The notes under the pieces were generated by a model. That model was not told where the DNA came from and ran no database searches. It worked only from the letters and a program-made list of their open reading frames with translations. A stretch of DNA of 64,000 nucleotides from Leisingera sp. S132. Its GTDB lineage: Bacteria; Pseudomonadota; Alphaproteobacteria; Rhodobacterales; Rhodobacteraceae. Both the position numbers and the translations under genes were made by a program. Below, piece after piece: positions 1 through 8,858 of this stretch; the first letter of the stretch is position 1; each line of letters starts with the position of its first letter. The stretch is from positions 1-64,000 of the forward strand of contig NZ_CP083558.1 of NCBI RefSeq assembly GCF_025144465.1. The letters are read 5' to 3'.

Positions 1-447
1 TTGGATCAGGCCCGCCATCACTATCAGAAGTCCGGCCATGACGGCCCGGTTGTCCTGAAAGTGCCCGGCAATGCCTCCCCCGGCGCGGTGGATGCCGCGG
101 CACTGTTTCAGCAAAGCGCGGCCAAGGCCGGCATCCCGCTGCAGATCGAACGCGTGCCCAGCGACGGCTGCTGGTCCGAGGTCTGGAACAATGCCCCCTT
201 CTGCGCCTCCGACTGTGGCGGGCGCCCGGTGCAGGACCAGATGTTCTCCACCGCCTGCAAATCCGATGCCGGCTGGAACGACACCCGGTTCAAACGGCAG
301 GATTTCGACGCGCTGCTGCTGCAGGCCAAGGGCGAGCTCGACACCGCCAAGCGCACCGCGCTCTACCGCGAGATGGGCCTTATGGTGCGCGGCGAGGGCG
401 GCGGCATGATGTACGATGGCGCGCTGGTGAAAACCTGGCTGCTGTGA
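1..447 (+). CDS. ABC transporter substrate-binding protein, C-terminal part (peptide/dipeptide type)
   Basis: The gene enters from the left edge of the window, so only the last ~148 residues are visible and the true start lies outside. The reading frame is open from base 1. The tail resembles the C-terminal lobe of family 5 (DppA/OppA-like) solute-binding proteins: a VDAAALFQQSAAKAGIPLQIE stretch, a segment rich in Trp and Cys, and a closing helix with ALYREMGLMV, which matches the usual 'line up the two halves of a dimer-like cleft and end in the export-competent lobe' layout. Such proteins are periplasmic and deliver peptides or similar solutes to an inner-membrane ABC permease. A strong terminator follows 20 bases after the stop, so it is the last gene of its transcript. 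The ligand cannot be judged from this fragment. Confidence 0.65.
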   Translation: MDQARHHYQKSGHDGPVVLKVPGNASPGAVDAAALFQQSAAKAGIPLQIERVPSDGCWSEVWNNAPFCASDCGGRPVQDQMFSTACKSDAGWNDTRFKRQDFDALLLQAKGELDTAKRTALYREMGLMVRGEGGGMMYDGALVKTWLL

Positions 448-467
448 GCTGACGTCCCGAAGACTGC

Positions 468-499
468 GGCGGGCGCCCTTGGGCTGCCCGCCGGTTTTT
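468..499 (+). terminator. Rho-independent terminator after the ABC binding-protein gene
   Basis: Arms GGCGGGC (468-474) and GCCCGCC (486-492) pair, with a further inner CCC/GGG pairing, and are followed by a run of five T at 495-499. It lies 20 bases downstream of the stop codon at 447 and ends the plus-strand transcript before the convergent nasA gene. Confidence 0.8.
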
Positions 500-510
500 G
501 GCCACTGCGG

Positions 511-533
511 GAAAAGCCGCTGACCGGCCAGCG
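511..533 (-). terminator. Probable terminator of the nitrate assimilation operon
   Basis: Read on the minus strand, CGCTG (533-529) and CAGCG (522-518) form a short stem followed by GCTTTT. It lies about 60 bases after the nasA stop. The stem is short, so strength is uncertain. Confidence 0.4.
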
Positions 534-591
534 CCAGACACGGATCCCTGACACCGCAAGGGGTGAAAGGCATAACGCATCTGCGCCCGTC

Positions 592-3225
592 CTATTCCGC
601 CGCCTGCCGGAACGCGCGCCGTGCCAGCAGCTCTGCAATGTCGGGGCGGCAGGAGCCGCAGTTTGTGCCCGCCTGCAAGGCCGCGCCGACCTCCGCAACG
701 CTCATCAGCCCGCCTCTTTCGATGGCGTGCACAATCGTATTGGCTCCGACGCTGAAACACGCGCAGACCACCGGGCCGGGGTCGGGCCGGCCCGATGCGG
801 GAACGCCGGTGAGGATATCCTGGGCATTGGTGCCCGGCAGCCCAGCCAGGTGGTCCCGGCGAACCGCCACCGGCTCCGGCGCGGTGAACAGGGCGGCCAT
901 GACCTTGCCTTCCTGATGCAGGGCCAGCCGGGCAATGCCCTTGCGGCGGTCTGTCATCACCTGCACATCTGCCTGCGGCAGCGCAAACAGATCCCGCGCA
1001 ACCACCTCCGGATCCGCAAGCGGGGCCAGCCCGGCCAGTTCCGCCCGGTACCCGGTGCCGGTGCGTGCCACGGCCCAGTACTCCGCCCGCGGGCGCATCG
1101 GCCGCAAGGAAACCGCAAAGCCGTACCAGGCGGGCTGCCAGCGTTCCGCCGCAACAACGGCAGCCTTGCTTTCGGGCTGGCCCGAGACCGGATCAACCGC
1201 CGCTGCGACAAGGGCACCGATGCGCGCCGCAGGGGCGGTTTCGCCGGTCCAGTGGATCGGCACAAACAGGTCGCCGGGCTGCACGTCCGCAGTGATCCGG
1301 GCGCGCAGGATAGCTTGCCCCTGCGGGCTGCTGAGCCGCAGCAGCTCCGCAGGCTGCACACCCAGCCGCCGGGCGTCCTCCGGGTGGATATCCGCAAAAG
1401 GCTCGGCCAGGTGGCCCGACAGGCGCGGCGCCTTGCCGGTGCGGGTCATCGTGTGCCACTGGTCACGGATGCGGCCGGTGTTCAGGCGGAACGGGTACTG
1501 GCGGTCCGGGGCGGCCTCCGGGGGCCGGTGCCGGACCGCCAGCATGCGGGCCTTGCCGTCCGGGTGAAAGAACCGCCCGTCCGCAAAGAACCGCCCGCCC
1601 TGGCGGGTCCGGCTGACCGGCCAGCGCACCGGGGCCAGCCCGTCATAGCCTGCATCGGACAGGGTGCTGAGGCCAGAGATATCGAAATCCAGCCCGAAAC
1701 TGCCCGCCAGCCCGGACAAGGCCGCATGCTCACGGAAGACCTGCGCCGGAGACTGGTAATCAAACACCGCGCCCCAGCCCATGCGCCGGCCCGCATCGGC
1801 CAGAATATCCCAGTCGGGGCGGGCCTCGCCCGGCGGCGGCAGGACAGCGCGCTGACGGCTGATGGTGCGGTCCGAATTGGTAACGGTGCCGTCCTTCTCG
1901 GCCCAGGCGGCGGCTGGCAGCAGCACATCCGCCAGCCGCGCGGTGTCGGTTGCGGCGGTGATGTCGCTGACCACGGTGAACTTGCAGGCCTTGATGGCGG
2001 CCGATACAGCATCGGCCTCCGGCATGGTCACTGCAGGGTTGGTGTGGATGATCCACAGCGCCTTGAGCCGCCCGTCGCCCGCGGCGCGGAACAGGTCGAC
2101 CGCCTTCAGGCCGGCGCGGTCAGGCATCGCAGGCGCCCCCCAGAACGCCTGCACCGCAGCCCGGTGGCTTCTGTTGTCCAGATCCATGTGGCAGGCCAGC
2201 ATATTGGCCAGCCCGCCAACCTCGCGCCCGCCCATCGCATTGGGCTGGCCGGTCACCGAGAACGGCCCGCAGCCCGGCTTGCCAATCCGGCCCGCGGCCA
2301 GATGGCAATTCAGGATGGCGTTCACCTTGTCCGCGCCGGAGGTAGACTGGTTCACCCCCTGGCTGAACACCGTCACCACCTTTCCGGTGCGCATCCACAG
2401 ATCGCAGAACGCCTTGAGTTCTCCCTCCGGCAACCCGGTCACAGAGGCATCCTCCGCAGCGGCAGCGGCCAGCGCCGCGCCCAGCCCATTCACATGCTGC
2501 AGATACTCCGCATCCAGCGCGCCGCCTTGGTGAAGCGCCGCCAGCAGCCGGTTGAACAGCGCCACATCGCTGCCGGCCCGCAGTTTCAGATGCAGGTCCG
2601 CCTGATCGCAGCTGGCGGTGCGGCGCGGGTCGATCACCACCAGTTTGGTGCCGCGCGCCGCGCGGGCCGCCAGAATGCGCTGATGCAGAACCGGGTGGCA
2701 CCAGGCCAGGTTGGAGCCGACGAGAACAATCAGATCGGCCTCGTCCAGGTCCTCATAGGTGCCGGGCACTGTGTCGGTGCCAAAGGCGCGTTTGTGGCCC
2801 GCCACGGTGGAGGCCATGCACAGGCGCGAATTGGTGTCGATATTGGCGGAGCCGAGAAAGCCCTTCATCAGCTTGTTGGCGACATAGTAATCCTCGGTCA
2901 GCATCTGGCCCGACAGATAGAAGCCGACACTGTCCGGGCCGTGCTGCTCCACCGCCTGCCGGAACCTGGCCGCGACCAGGTCCAGCGCGCTGTCCCAATC
3001 GGTTTCGCGGCCCTGCACCCGCGGCGCCAGCAAGCGGCCCTCTAGCCCCAGGGTTTCCCCCAATGCCAGCCCCTTGGAGCACAGCCGCCCCCGGTTGGCC
3101 GGATGCTCCGGATCGCCGCGCACCGCCAGCCCGCCCTGCCCGTCCGGGCGCAAGAGCACGCCGCAGCCGGTGCCGCAATAGGGGCAGGCCGAGCGGACCT
3201 CCTGGCAAGCCGTTCCCGCCATCAC
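592..3225 (-). CDS. nasA: Assimilatory nitrate reductase catalytic subunit (molybdopterin, with C-terminal BFD-like domain)
   Basis: Cytoplasmic enzyme reducing nitrate to nitrite for nitrogen assimilation. At 877 residues it has the usual NasA length. The N-terminal [4Fe-4S] motif is visible as C14-x2-C17-x3-C21 (CPYCGTGC) with the fourth Cys at 49 (GRLCSKG). The molybdopterin oxidoreductase core follows, with a dinucleotide-binding C-terminal barrel (about 560-690). The last ~60 residues carry a bacterioferritin-associated-ferredoxin-like [2Fe-2S] domain (VVCACFSVG ... NCGSCRPDI), typical of NasA types that take electrons through an extra cluster. It is the last gene of the nrt-nir-nas operon. 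Its ATG overlaps the nirD stop by four bases (ATGA), indicating translational coupling. The second residue is also Met, so the start could be 3222. Function is well supported by motif and context. Confidence 0.95.
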   Translation of the reverse strand: MMAGTACQEVRSACPYCGTGCGVLLRPDGQGGLAVRGDPEHPANRGRLCSKGLALGETLGLEGRLLAPRVQGRETDWDSALDLVAARFRQAVEQHGPDSVGFYLSGQMLTEDYYVANKLMKGFLGSANIDTNSRLCMASTVAGHKRAFGTDTVPGTYEDLDEADLIVLVGSNLAWCHPVLHQRILAARAARGTKLVVIDPRRTASCDQADLHLKLRAGSDVALFNRLLAALHQGGALDAEYLQHVNGLGAALAAAAAEDASVTGLPEGELKAFCDLWMRTGKVVTVFSQGVNQSTSGADKVNAILNCHLAAGRIGKPGCGPFSVTGQPNAMGGREVGGLANMLACHMDLDNRSHRAAVQAFWGAPAMPDRAGLKAVDLFRAAGDGRLKALWIIHTNPAVTMPEADAVSAAIKACKFTVVSDITAATDTARLADVLLPAAAWAEKDGTVTNSDRTISRQRAVLPPPGEARPDWDILADAGRRMGWGAVFDYQSPAQVFREHAALSGLAGSFGLDFDISGLSTLSDAGYDGLAPVRWPVSRTRQGGRFFADGRFFHPDGKARMLAVRHRPPEAAPDRQYPFRLNTGRIRDQWHTMTRTGKAPRLSGHLAEPFADIHPEDARRLGVQPAELLRLSSPQGQAILRARITADVQPGDLFVPIHWTGETAPAARIGALVAAAVDPVSGQPESKAAVVAAERWQPAWYGFAVSLRPMRPRAEYWAVARTGTGYRAELAGLAPLADPEVVARDLFALPQADVQVMTDRRKGIARLALHQEGKVMAALFTAPEPVAVRRDHLAGLPGTNAQDILTGVPASGRPDPGPVVCACFSVGANTIVHAIERGGLMSVAEVGAALQAGTNCGSCRPDIAELLARRAFRQAAE

Positions 3226-3554
3226 GCCGCGCTCCGCTTGCCGACGGCATCGCCGTCGATCAGCAGGCGGCCGCCGTCCACCCGGACCGGGTAGGTGCCG
3301 ATCCGGCCCTCATCCGCGCCCTGCGCCGCGCCGGTGTTCAGATCGAACACCCAGTTGTGCAGCGGGCAGGTCACGCTTTGGCCGTGCACGATGCCCTCGG
3401 ACAGCGGCCCGCCCTTGTGCGGGCAGCGGTCGTCGGCGGCAAATACTTCCGCCGCGCCGGTGCGGAACAGGGCAACGCAGCCCGCCGGGGTTTTCACCAC
3501 CCGCGCGCCATGCAGCGGGATGTCTTCGATATGGCCGATGTCGATCCAGTTCAT
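3222..3554 (-). CDS. nirD: Nitrite reductase (NADH) small subunit, Rieske type
   Basis: Small subunit of the assimilatory NADH-dependent nitrite reductase; it partners with NirB in the cytoplasm. The 110-residue product carries the two halves of a Rieske [2Fe-2S] site: C44-P-H46 (RCPHKGG) and C63-P-L-H66 (CPLHNW). I set the start at 3554 because this ATG overlaps the nirB stop by four bases and gives the normal NirD length. The longer open frame upstream is only read-through inside nirB. It also overlaps nasA by four bases, so nirB-nirD-nasA forms a tightly coupled translational unit. Confidence 0.93.
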   Translation of the reverse strand: MNWIDIGHIEDIPLHGARVVKTPAGCVALFRTGAAEVFAADDRCPHKGGPLSEGIVHGQSVTCPLHNWVFDLNTGAAQGADEGRIGTYPVRVDGGRLLIDGDAVGKRSAA

Positions 3555-5992
3555 TCCGCGGCCTCCAGTGTGAGATTGGCAAGCGGCGCGTATTGCGCCC
3601 TTGTGGCGCTGTCCTGCGCATGTTCCGCCCAGGGGTCCCTGCGGTAGACCGATTGCGACAGCTGAAACCGCTCCGCCAGCGCCCTGCGGTTCTCCGTGTC
3701 GTCCACGATCTGCGCCTTCACCCAGTCGAGCCCGACCCGGTCCAGCCATTTGTAAATGCGGTCCAGGTACCGGGCGTTTTCGCGGTAGATCTGGGTCATC
3801 GCCGAAATCACCTCGATCGCCTCGTCTTCGGTGGCTACCTTGCACAGCAGCTCGGTGCCCTTGATCTCCATCCCCGCGGCGCCGCCCACATGGATTTCAT
3901 AGCCGCTGTCGACGCAGACCACGCCGATGTCCTTGCAGGTCGCCTCGGCGCAGTTGCGCGGGCAGCCGGAGACCGCCAGCTTCAGCTTATGCGGGGTCCA
4001 GGAACCCCACAGGTGTTGCTCCAGCTTGATGCCCAGCCCGGTCGAATCCTGCGTGCCGAACCGGCAATGATCGGTGCCGACGCAGGTCTTCACCGTGCGC
4101 AGCCCCTTGGAATAGGCATGGCCCGAGACCAGCCCGGCCCGGTTCAGATCACCCCAGATCGCAGGCAGGTCCTCGCCCCGGACACCCAAAAGGTCGATGC
4201 GCTGGCCGCCTGTCACCTTGACCGTCGGCACCGCGTATTTGTCGGCAGCATCAGCAATGGCGCGCAGCTCATCCGGGGTGGTGAGGCCGCCCCACATCCG
4301 CGGCACCACCGAGAAGGTGCCGTCCTTCTGGATGTTGGCGTGCTTGCGCTCGTTCACGAAACGGCTTTGCGGATCGTCGCGGTATTCCAGCGGCCAGTCC
4401 GCCAGCAGGTAATAGTTCACCGCCGGGCGGCAGACATGGCAGCCGTTCGGGGTGGTCCAGCCCAGCTCCTGCCAGACCGCGGCCTGGCTTTTCAGCTCCT
4501 GCGACTTGATCAGGCGGCGCACGTCCTCGTGGGTGTGGCTGGTGCAGCCGCAGACCGGCTGCGCCTGCGGCGCCGCGTAGCCATCGCCCAGTGTCACCGC
4601 CAGCAGCTGTTCCACCAGCCCGGTGCAGGTGCCGCAGGAGGCGCTGGCCTTGGTCGTGGCGCGGATCGCGCCAAGGTCTGTTGCGCCGCCTTCGATGGCG
4701 CGGGTGATCTGTCCCTTGCAGACGCCGTTGCAGCCGCAGATCTCCGCCTCAGGCGGCAAGGCTGCAACGGCTGACAGAGGGTCCGCGGAGGCGCCCCCCT
4801 GAAAGGCCGGTCCAAAGATCAGCGTCCCGCGCATCTCCTCGATACCGGTGCCGTCCTTGATCAAGCCAAAGAACCAGCTGCCGTCTGCGGTGTCGCCGTA
4901 CATGACCGCGCCGACCAGCCGGCCGTCCTCGATCACCAGCCGCTTGTAGATGCCGCGCGCCGGGTCGCGGAACACGATGTCCTCGCGCCCCTCGCCCTCG
5001 GCAAAATCCCCGGCGCTGAACAGGTCGCAGCCGGTGACCTTGAGCTTGGTCGCCAGTTCCTTGACGGCAAAGGCGTTGGGCTGGTCCAGCAGGCTGTCCG
5101 CCAGCACCCTGGCCTGATCGTAGAGCGGCGCGACGAGGCCGAACAGATGGCCGCCGAACTCCACGCATTCCCCCACGGCATAGATATCCGGGTCGGAGGT
5201 CTGCATCTGCGCGTTCACCTCGATCCCGCGCGCCACATCCAGCTGCGCGTCAGTGGCCAGCCGGGTTTCCGGGCGGATGCCCACCGCCATCACCACCAGG
5301 TCAGCGCCCAGCGTCTCGCCGCTTTCCAGCAGCACCGCTTGCGCCCGGTCCTCGCCCAGGATCGCCTTGGTCGCGGCCTGGGTTTTCACGGTGATGCCGC
5401 GCGCCTCCAGATCCTTGCGCAGCAGATACCCCGCGGCCTCATCCAGCTGGCGCTCCATCAGGTGGCCCGTCAGGTGCAGCACGGTCACATCCATGCCGCG
5501 CTCCTTGAGCCCTGCGGCAGCCTCCAGCCCCAAAAGGCCGCCGCCGATCACCACCGCCTTGCCGCCCTTGGCGGCGGCTTCGATCATCGCGTTGGTGTCA
5601 TCCAGGTCGCGGTAGGAAATCACCCCCGGCAGGTCGTGGCCCGGCACCGGGATGACAAAGGGGGCAGAGCCGGTGGCGATCACCAGCTTGTCAAAAGGCA
5701 CATGGCCGTTTTCGCCCTCGACCACTTTCATCTCGGGGTCGATTTTCACCACATGCTCGCCGAAGCGGCAGGTGACGCCGCGCTCCGCGTACCAGTCGTC
5801 CGAATGGGTGACGATCTCCTCATAGGTCTTTTCGCCCGACAGCACCGGGCTCAGCATGATGCGGTTGTAATTGCCGCGCGGCTCGGCGTTGAACAGGGTG
5901 ATATCATAGGCGCCGGGATCCGCGTCGAGCAGATGCTCGATCACCCGGCCAGAGGCCATGCCGGCCCCGATAATGACGAGTTTCTGGGTCAT
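3551..5992 (-). CDS. nirB: Nitrite reductase (NADH) large subunit
   Basis: Reduces nitrite to ammonium using NADH, FAD, [Fe-S] and siroheme. At about 813 residues it is full length. The N-terminus has a Rossmann motif (VIIGAGMASG), then a second NAD-binding segment (VVIGGGLLGLEAAAGL, about 155-170). Next come two BFD-like [2Fe-2S] segments (CGCNGVCKG and CGCTSH ... NGCHVCRP), and finally the siroheme/[4Fe-4S] domain with CVGTDHCRFG and SGCPRNCAEATC. I chose ATG 5992 because GGAG sits just upstream and the start falls four bases after the transporter stop. The alternative ATG at 6010 would overlap that gene by 14 bases. The gene lies between nitrate uptake genes and nirD/nasA. Confidence 0.95.
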   Translation of the reverse strand: MTQKLVIIGAGMASGRVIEHLLDADPGAYDITLFNAEPRGNYNRIMLSPVLSGEKTYEEIVTHSDDWYAERGVTCRFGEHVVKIDPEMKVVEGENGHVPFDKLVIATGSAPFVIPVPGHDLPGVISYRDLDDTNAMIEAAAKGGKAVVIGGGLLGLEAAAGLKERGMDVTVLHLTGHLMERQLDEAAGYLLRKDLEARGITVKTQAATKAILGEDRAQAVLLESGETLGADLVVMAVGIRPETRLATDAQLDVARGIEVNAQMQTSDPDIYAVGECVEFGGHLFGLVAPLYDQARVLADSLLDQPNAFAVKELATKLKVTGCDLFSAGDFAEGEGREDIVFRDPARGIYKRLVIEDGRLVGAVMYGDTADGSWFFGLIKDGTGIEEMRGTLIFGPAFQGGASADPLSAVAALPPEAEICGCNGVCKGQITRAIEGGATDLGAIRATTKASASCGTCTGLVEQLLAVTLGDGYAAPQAQPVCGCTSHTHEDVRRLIKSQELKSQAAVWQELGWTTPNGCHVCRPAVNYYLLADWPLEYRDDPQSRFVNERKHANIQKDGTFSVVPRMWGGLTTPDELRAIADAADKYAVPTVKVTGGQRIDLLGVRGEDLPAIWGDLNRAGLVSGHAYSKGLRTVKTCVGTDHCRFGTQDSTGLGIKLEQHLWGSWTPHKLKLAVSGCPRNCAEATCKDIGVVCVDSGYEIHVGGAAGMEIKGTELLCKVATEDEAIEVISAMTQIYRENARYLDRIYKWLDRVGLDWVKAQIVDDTENRRALAERFQLSQSVYRRDPWAEHAQDSATRAQYAPLANLTLEAAE

Positions 5993-5996
5993 GCTC

Positions 5997-7679
5997 TCAC
6001 TCCGCTGCAATCTTGTCTGCGGCAGGTTTGGGCTTGGGTTTTGCCCCGTGCTCGTATTCCTCCAGAAAATCGAGCACCTCCTGCCGGTAGGTGTAGTAAT
6101 CCGGGTGTTCCAGCAGCGCCTTGCGGCTGCGCGGGCGCGGCAGGTCCACGTCGGTGATCTTGCCGATGGTGGCCTGCGGCCCGTTGGTCATCATCACCAC
6201 CCGGTCAGCCAGCAGGATCGCCTCATCGACATCATGGGTGACGCAGATGGCGGTCACCCTGGTGCGGCTCCAGACCTCCATCAGCACCTCCTGCAGCTCC
6301 CAGCGGGTCAGGCTGTCGAGCATGCCGAAGGGTTCATCCAGCAGCAGAAGCTTGGGCGACAAGGCAAAGGCGCGGGCGATGCCGACCCGCTGCTGCATGC
6401 CGTTCGACATCGCATGTGCGGGCTTGTCCATCGCATCCGCCAGGCCGACGCGCTCCAGGTAATATTCGACCACGTCCTGCCGTTCCGCCTGGCTGGACTT
6501 GGGATAGACCTTGTCGACCCCAATGGCGCAATTCTCCCGCGCGGTCAGCCAGGGGAACAGGTTGGGCGACTGGAACACCACCGCGCGTTCCGGGTCGGCA
6601 CCCTCCACATGGCGGCGGTCCAGCTTGATCGCCCCCTTTGAAATCGGGTTCAGCCCGGCGGCCATGGTCAGCACCGTGGACTTGCCGCAGCCGGAATGGC
6701 CGATCAGCGAGATGAACTCGCCCTTGCTGATCTTGAGGTTGAAATCCTCGACCACCGTCAGCGGCCCCTTGGGGGTCGGATAGATCTTGTGCAGCTGCGA
6801 GAAATCCAGAAACCGCTCCCCGGTGATCGACTTCGCGGCCTCCGCCACAGCCGCCGGCAGCCCGTGAATCGGTGTCACATCCGGCAGGGTCTTCGACCCC
6901 TCGGCCCGCGCCTTGATGCCAACGTCCATCAGGCAGGAGGTGACCGCCGCCCGCAGATGCTTGAAGCTCTCGTCCGTGTTCATCGCGGAGCGGTCGCGCG
7001 GGCGGGGAAGGGCGACGGTGAACTCTTCCCCCAGGCTGCCGCCCGGGTTCAGCACGAGGATGCGGTCGGCCAGCAGAATGGCCTCGTCCACGTCGTTGGT
7101 GATCAGCACGCAGGTCTTCTTGTCCGCCTCCCAGATGGCTTCGATCTCATCCGCCAGATTGGCCCGCGTCAGCGCATCCAGCGCCGACAGCGGCTCATCC
7201 AGCAAGAGCATCTCCGGGTCCATCGCCAGCGCCCGCGCCACGTTAACCCGCTGGCGCATCCCCCCCGACAGCTCTGCCGGGCGGCGGTGCGCAGCGTGGC
7301 TGAGGCCGACCATTTTCACATAGTGATCGACCTTTGCTTGCTTCTCCGCCTTGGGCAGGCCGGGAAACACGGTGTCCACCGCAAGGCCGATATTGCCGTT
7401 CACCGTCAGCCACGGCATCAGCGAATAGGTCTGAAAAACCACGCCGCGCTCAGGACCGGGGCCGGTGATGGCTTTACCCCGGCAGGTAACCGATCCTTGC
7501 GACGGCTGCTCCAGCCCGGCCATCAGGTTGATCAGGGTTGTCTTGCCGGTGCCGGAAAAGCCCAGGAGCACCAGGAACTCGCCCTCCTGCACCTCCAGAT
7601 TGATGCCGTTCAGAACCTGCGTGCGGCGGGTGCCCTCGCCATAGCTCTTGGAGACATGTTTGAATTCAAGAATGCTCAT
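5997..7679 (-). CDS. Nitrate ABC transporter, two fused ATP-binding domains (NrtC/NrtD type)
   Basis: One 560-residue protein contains two complete ABC ATPases that power nitrate import. Domain 1 has Walker A GFSGTGKTT (40-48), signature LSGGMRQR (137-144) and Walker B LLLDEP (158-163). Domain 2 has Walker A GHSGCGKST (327-335), signature MSNGMQQR and Walker B LLLDEPFGMLDS. In cyanobacteria NrtC is an ATPase fused to a binding-protein-like domain and NrtD is a separate ATPase. Here two ATPases are joined and no binding-protein domain is present, so regulation through that domain should be absent. It lies between nrtB (6 bp gap) and nirB (4 bp gap). Confidence 0.9.
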   Translation of the reverse strand: MSILEFKHVSKSYGEGTRRTQVLNGINLEVQEGEFLVLLGFSGTGKTTLINLMAGLEQPSQGSVTCRGKAITGPGPERGVVFQTYSLMPWLTVNGNIGLAVDTVFPGLPKAEKQAKVDHYVKMVGLSHAAHRRPAELSGGMRQRVNVARALAMDPEMLLLDEPLSALDALTRANLADEIEAIWEADKKTCVLITNDVDEAILLADRILVLNPGGSLGEEFTVALPRPRDRSAMNTDESFKHLRAAVTSCLMDVGIKARAEGSKTLPDVTPIHGLPAAVAEAAKSITGERFLDFSQLHKIYPTPKGPLTVVEDFNLKISKGEFISLIGHSGCGKSTVLTMAAGLNPISKGAIKLDRRHVEGADPERAVVFQSPNLFPWLTARENCAIGVDKVYPKSSQAERQDVVEYYLERVGLADAMDKPAHAMSNGMQQRVGIARAFALSPKLLLLDEPFGMLDSLTRWELQEVLMEVWSRTRVTAICVTHDVDEAILLADRVVMMTNGPQATIGKITDVDLPRPRSRKALLEHPDYYTYRQEVLDFLEEYEHGAKPKPKPAADKIAAE

Positions 7680-7685
7680 GGCGGC

Positions 7686-8774
7686 TCACCGGTTGTTCGT
7701 GAAGGTAAACAGCGACTGCAGCGCGTACATCACCCGGTCCAGGAGGAAGCCGATGATACCGATGGTCAGCACCGCAACAATGATCCGGGCCAGCGACTGG
7801 CTGGAGCCGTTCTGAAACTCGTCCCAGACGAATTTGCCAAGGCCCGGGTTCTGCGCCAGCATCTCAGCCGCGATCAGCACCATCCAGCCGACCCCCAGCG
7901 ACAGCCGCAGCCCGGTGAAGATCAGCGGCAGCGCCGACGGCAGCACCAGCTTGGTGATCTTGGTCCAGGTGTTCATTTTCAGAACCTTGGAGACATTCAC
8001 CAGGTCCTTGTCGATGGAGGCCACCCCCAGCGCGGTATTGATCAGCGCAGGCCACAGCGAGCACAGGGTGACCGTGATGGCAGAGACCAGAAAGGATTTT
8101 GCGAACAGCCCGTCGTTGCTGGCATAAAGCGCCGAGACCACCATGGTCACGATCGGCAGCCAGGCCAGCGGCGACACCGGCTTGAAGATCTGCACCAGCG
8201 GGTTGATGGCCGCGTTTGCAGCCGGTGACAGCCCGGCCAGGATGCCCAGCGGGATCGCCACGGCGGCGGCAATCAGGAACCCGAAGAAGACCGTCAGGAT
8301 CGAGGTCCCGATCTGCTGGTAATAAGACGGCGCGCCGGTAAAGGGGATATCCTTCACCCGCTCCGGCTGGCCGCGGTCGATGAACCGCTGGTTGCGGGCC
8401 TCCACCTTCTCGGCGTGGGCGCGCTCCTTGGCGGCCTTGGCCTGCGCATCCTGGTGCAGGTTCACCGCCTCGGCCCAGACTGCAGCAGGGCCGGGGATGG
8501 CGCCCAGCGAGGTCTGCACCTTGGGCGCCAGCACGGCCCACAGCATCAGGAACGCGGCGATGGCGATGACGGGAACCGCCAGCAGCCGCCAGATTTCCCT
8601 GATCTGCGCCCTGGGATTGTCCCCGGCGGCGGCTTTCAGCACCGGGGTGAGCCAGGCCAGTCCAAAGACCTGGAACCAGCCGTCCAGCTTGCTGATGCGG
8701 GTGAAAAGCCGCGCGCGGCGGGCCTCCTTCTGGTCACTGGCGGGGCGCAGCGTGTCGGGGTCGGCAATCGTCAT
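7686..8774 (-). CDS. nrtB: Nitrate ABC transporter permease
   Basis: Inner-membrane channel subunit of the nitrate importer. The 362-residue protein has one early membrane segment (about 50-72, VIAIAAFLMLWAVLAP). A long soluble stretch rich in Ala, Lys and Glu follows (about 85-125). The remaining hydrophobic segments form the BPD_transp_1 permease core, with the EAA-type loop near 270-295 (NVSKVLKMNTWTKITKLVLPSALP). The soluble insertion between the first segment and the core is longer than in minimal NrtB. It sits between nrtA and the fused ATPase gene, transcribed in the same direction. Confidence 0.9.
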   Translation of the reverse strand: MTIADPDTLRPASDQKEARRARLFTRISKLDGWFQVFGLAWLTPVLKAAAGDNPRAQIREIWRLLAVPVIAIAAFLMLWAVLAPKVQTSLGAIPGPAAVWAEAVNLHQDAQAKAAKERAHAEKVEARNQRFIDRGQPERVKDIPFTGAPSYYQQIGTSILTVFFGFLIAAAVAIPLGILAGLSPAANAAINPLVQIFKPVSPLAWLPIVTMVVSALYASNDGLFAKSFLVSAITVTLCSLWPALINTALGVASIDKDLVNVSKVLKMNTWTKITKLVLPSALPLIFTGLRLSLGVGWMVLIAAEMLAQNPGLGKFVWDEFQNGSSQSLARIIVAVLTIGIIGFLLDRVMYALQSLFTFTNNR

Positions 8775-8812
8775 GGTGTCGTCCTCTGGGAATTGCTGAG
8801 GACAGGGAACGC

Positions 8813-8830
8813 CGCCCGCTCCTGCGGGCG
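8813..8830 (-). other. Hairpin between nrtA and nrtB
   Basis: CGCCCGC and GCGGGCG form a 7-bp stem around TCCT in the 84-base gap between the nrtA stop and the nrtB start. There is no T-run, so it is more likely an mRNA-stabilising or processing element, which would favour excess binding protein, than a terminator. Confidence 0.35.
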
Positions 8831-8858
8831 CACCGCCCCCCTGCCCTCCTGTCCGGGG

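Noticed and set aside
727-3045. 772-residue plus-strand open frame opposite nasA
   Set aside because: Gly/Arg/His/Gln-rich shadow of a well-supported minus-strand gene; the same holds for other long antisense frames such as those opposite bkd, rbbA and the P-type ATPase.
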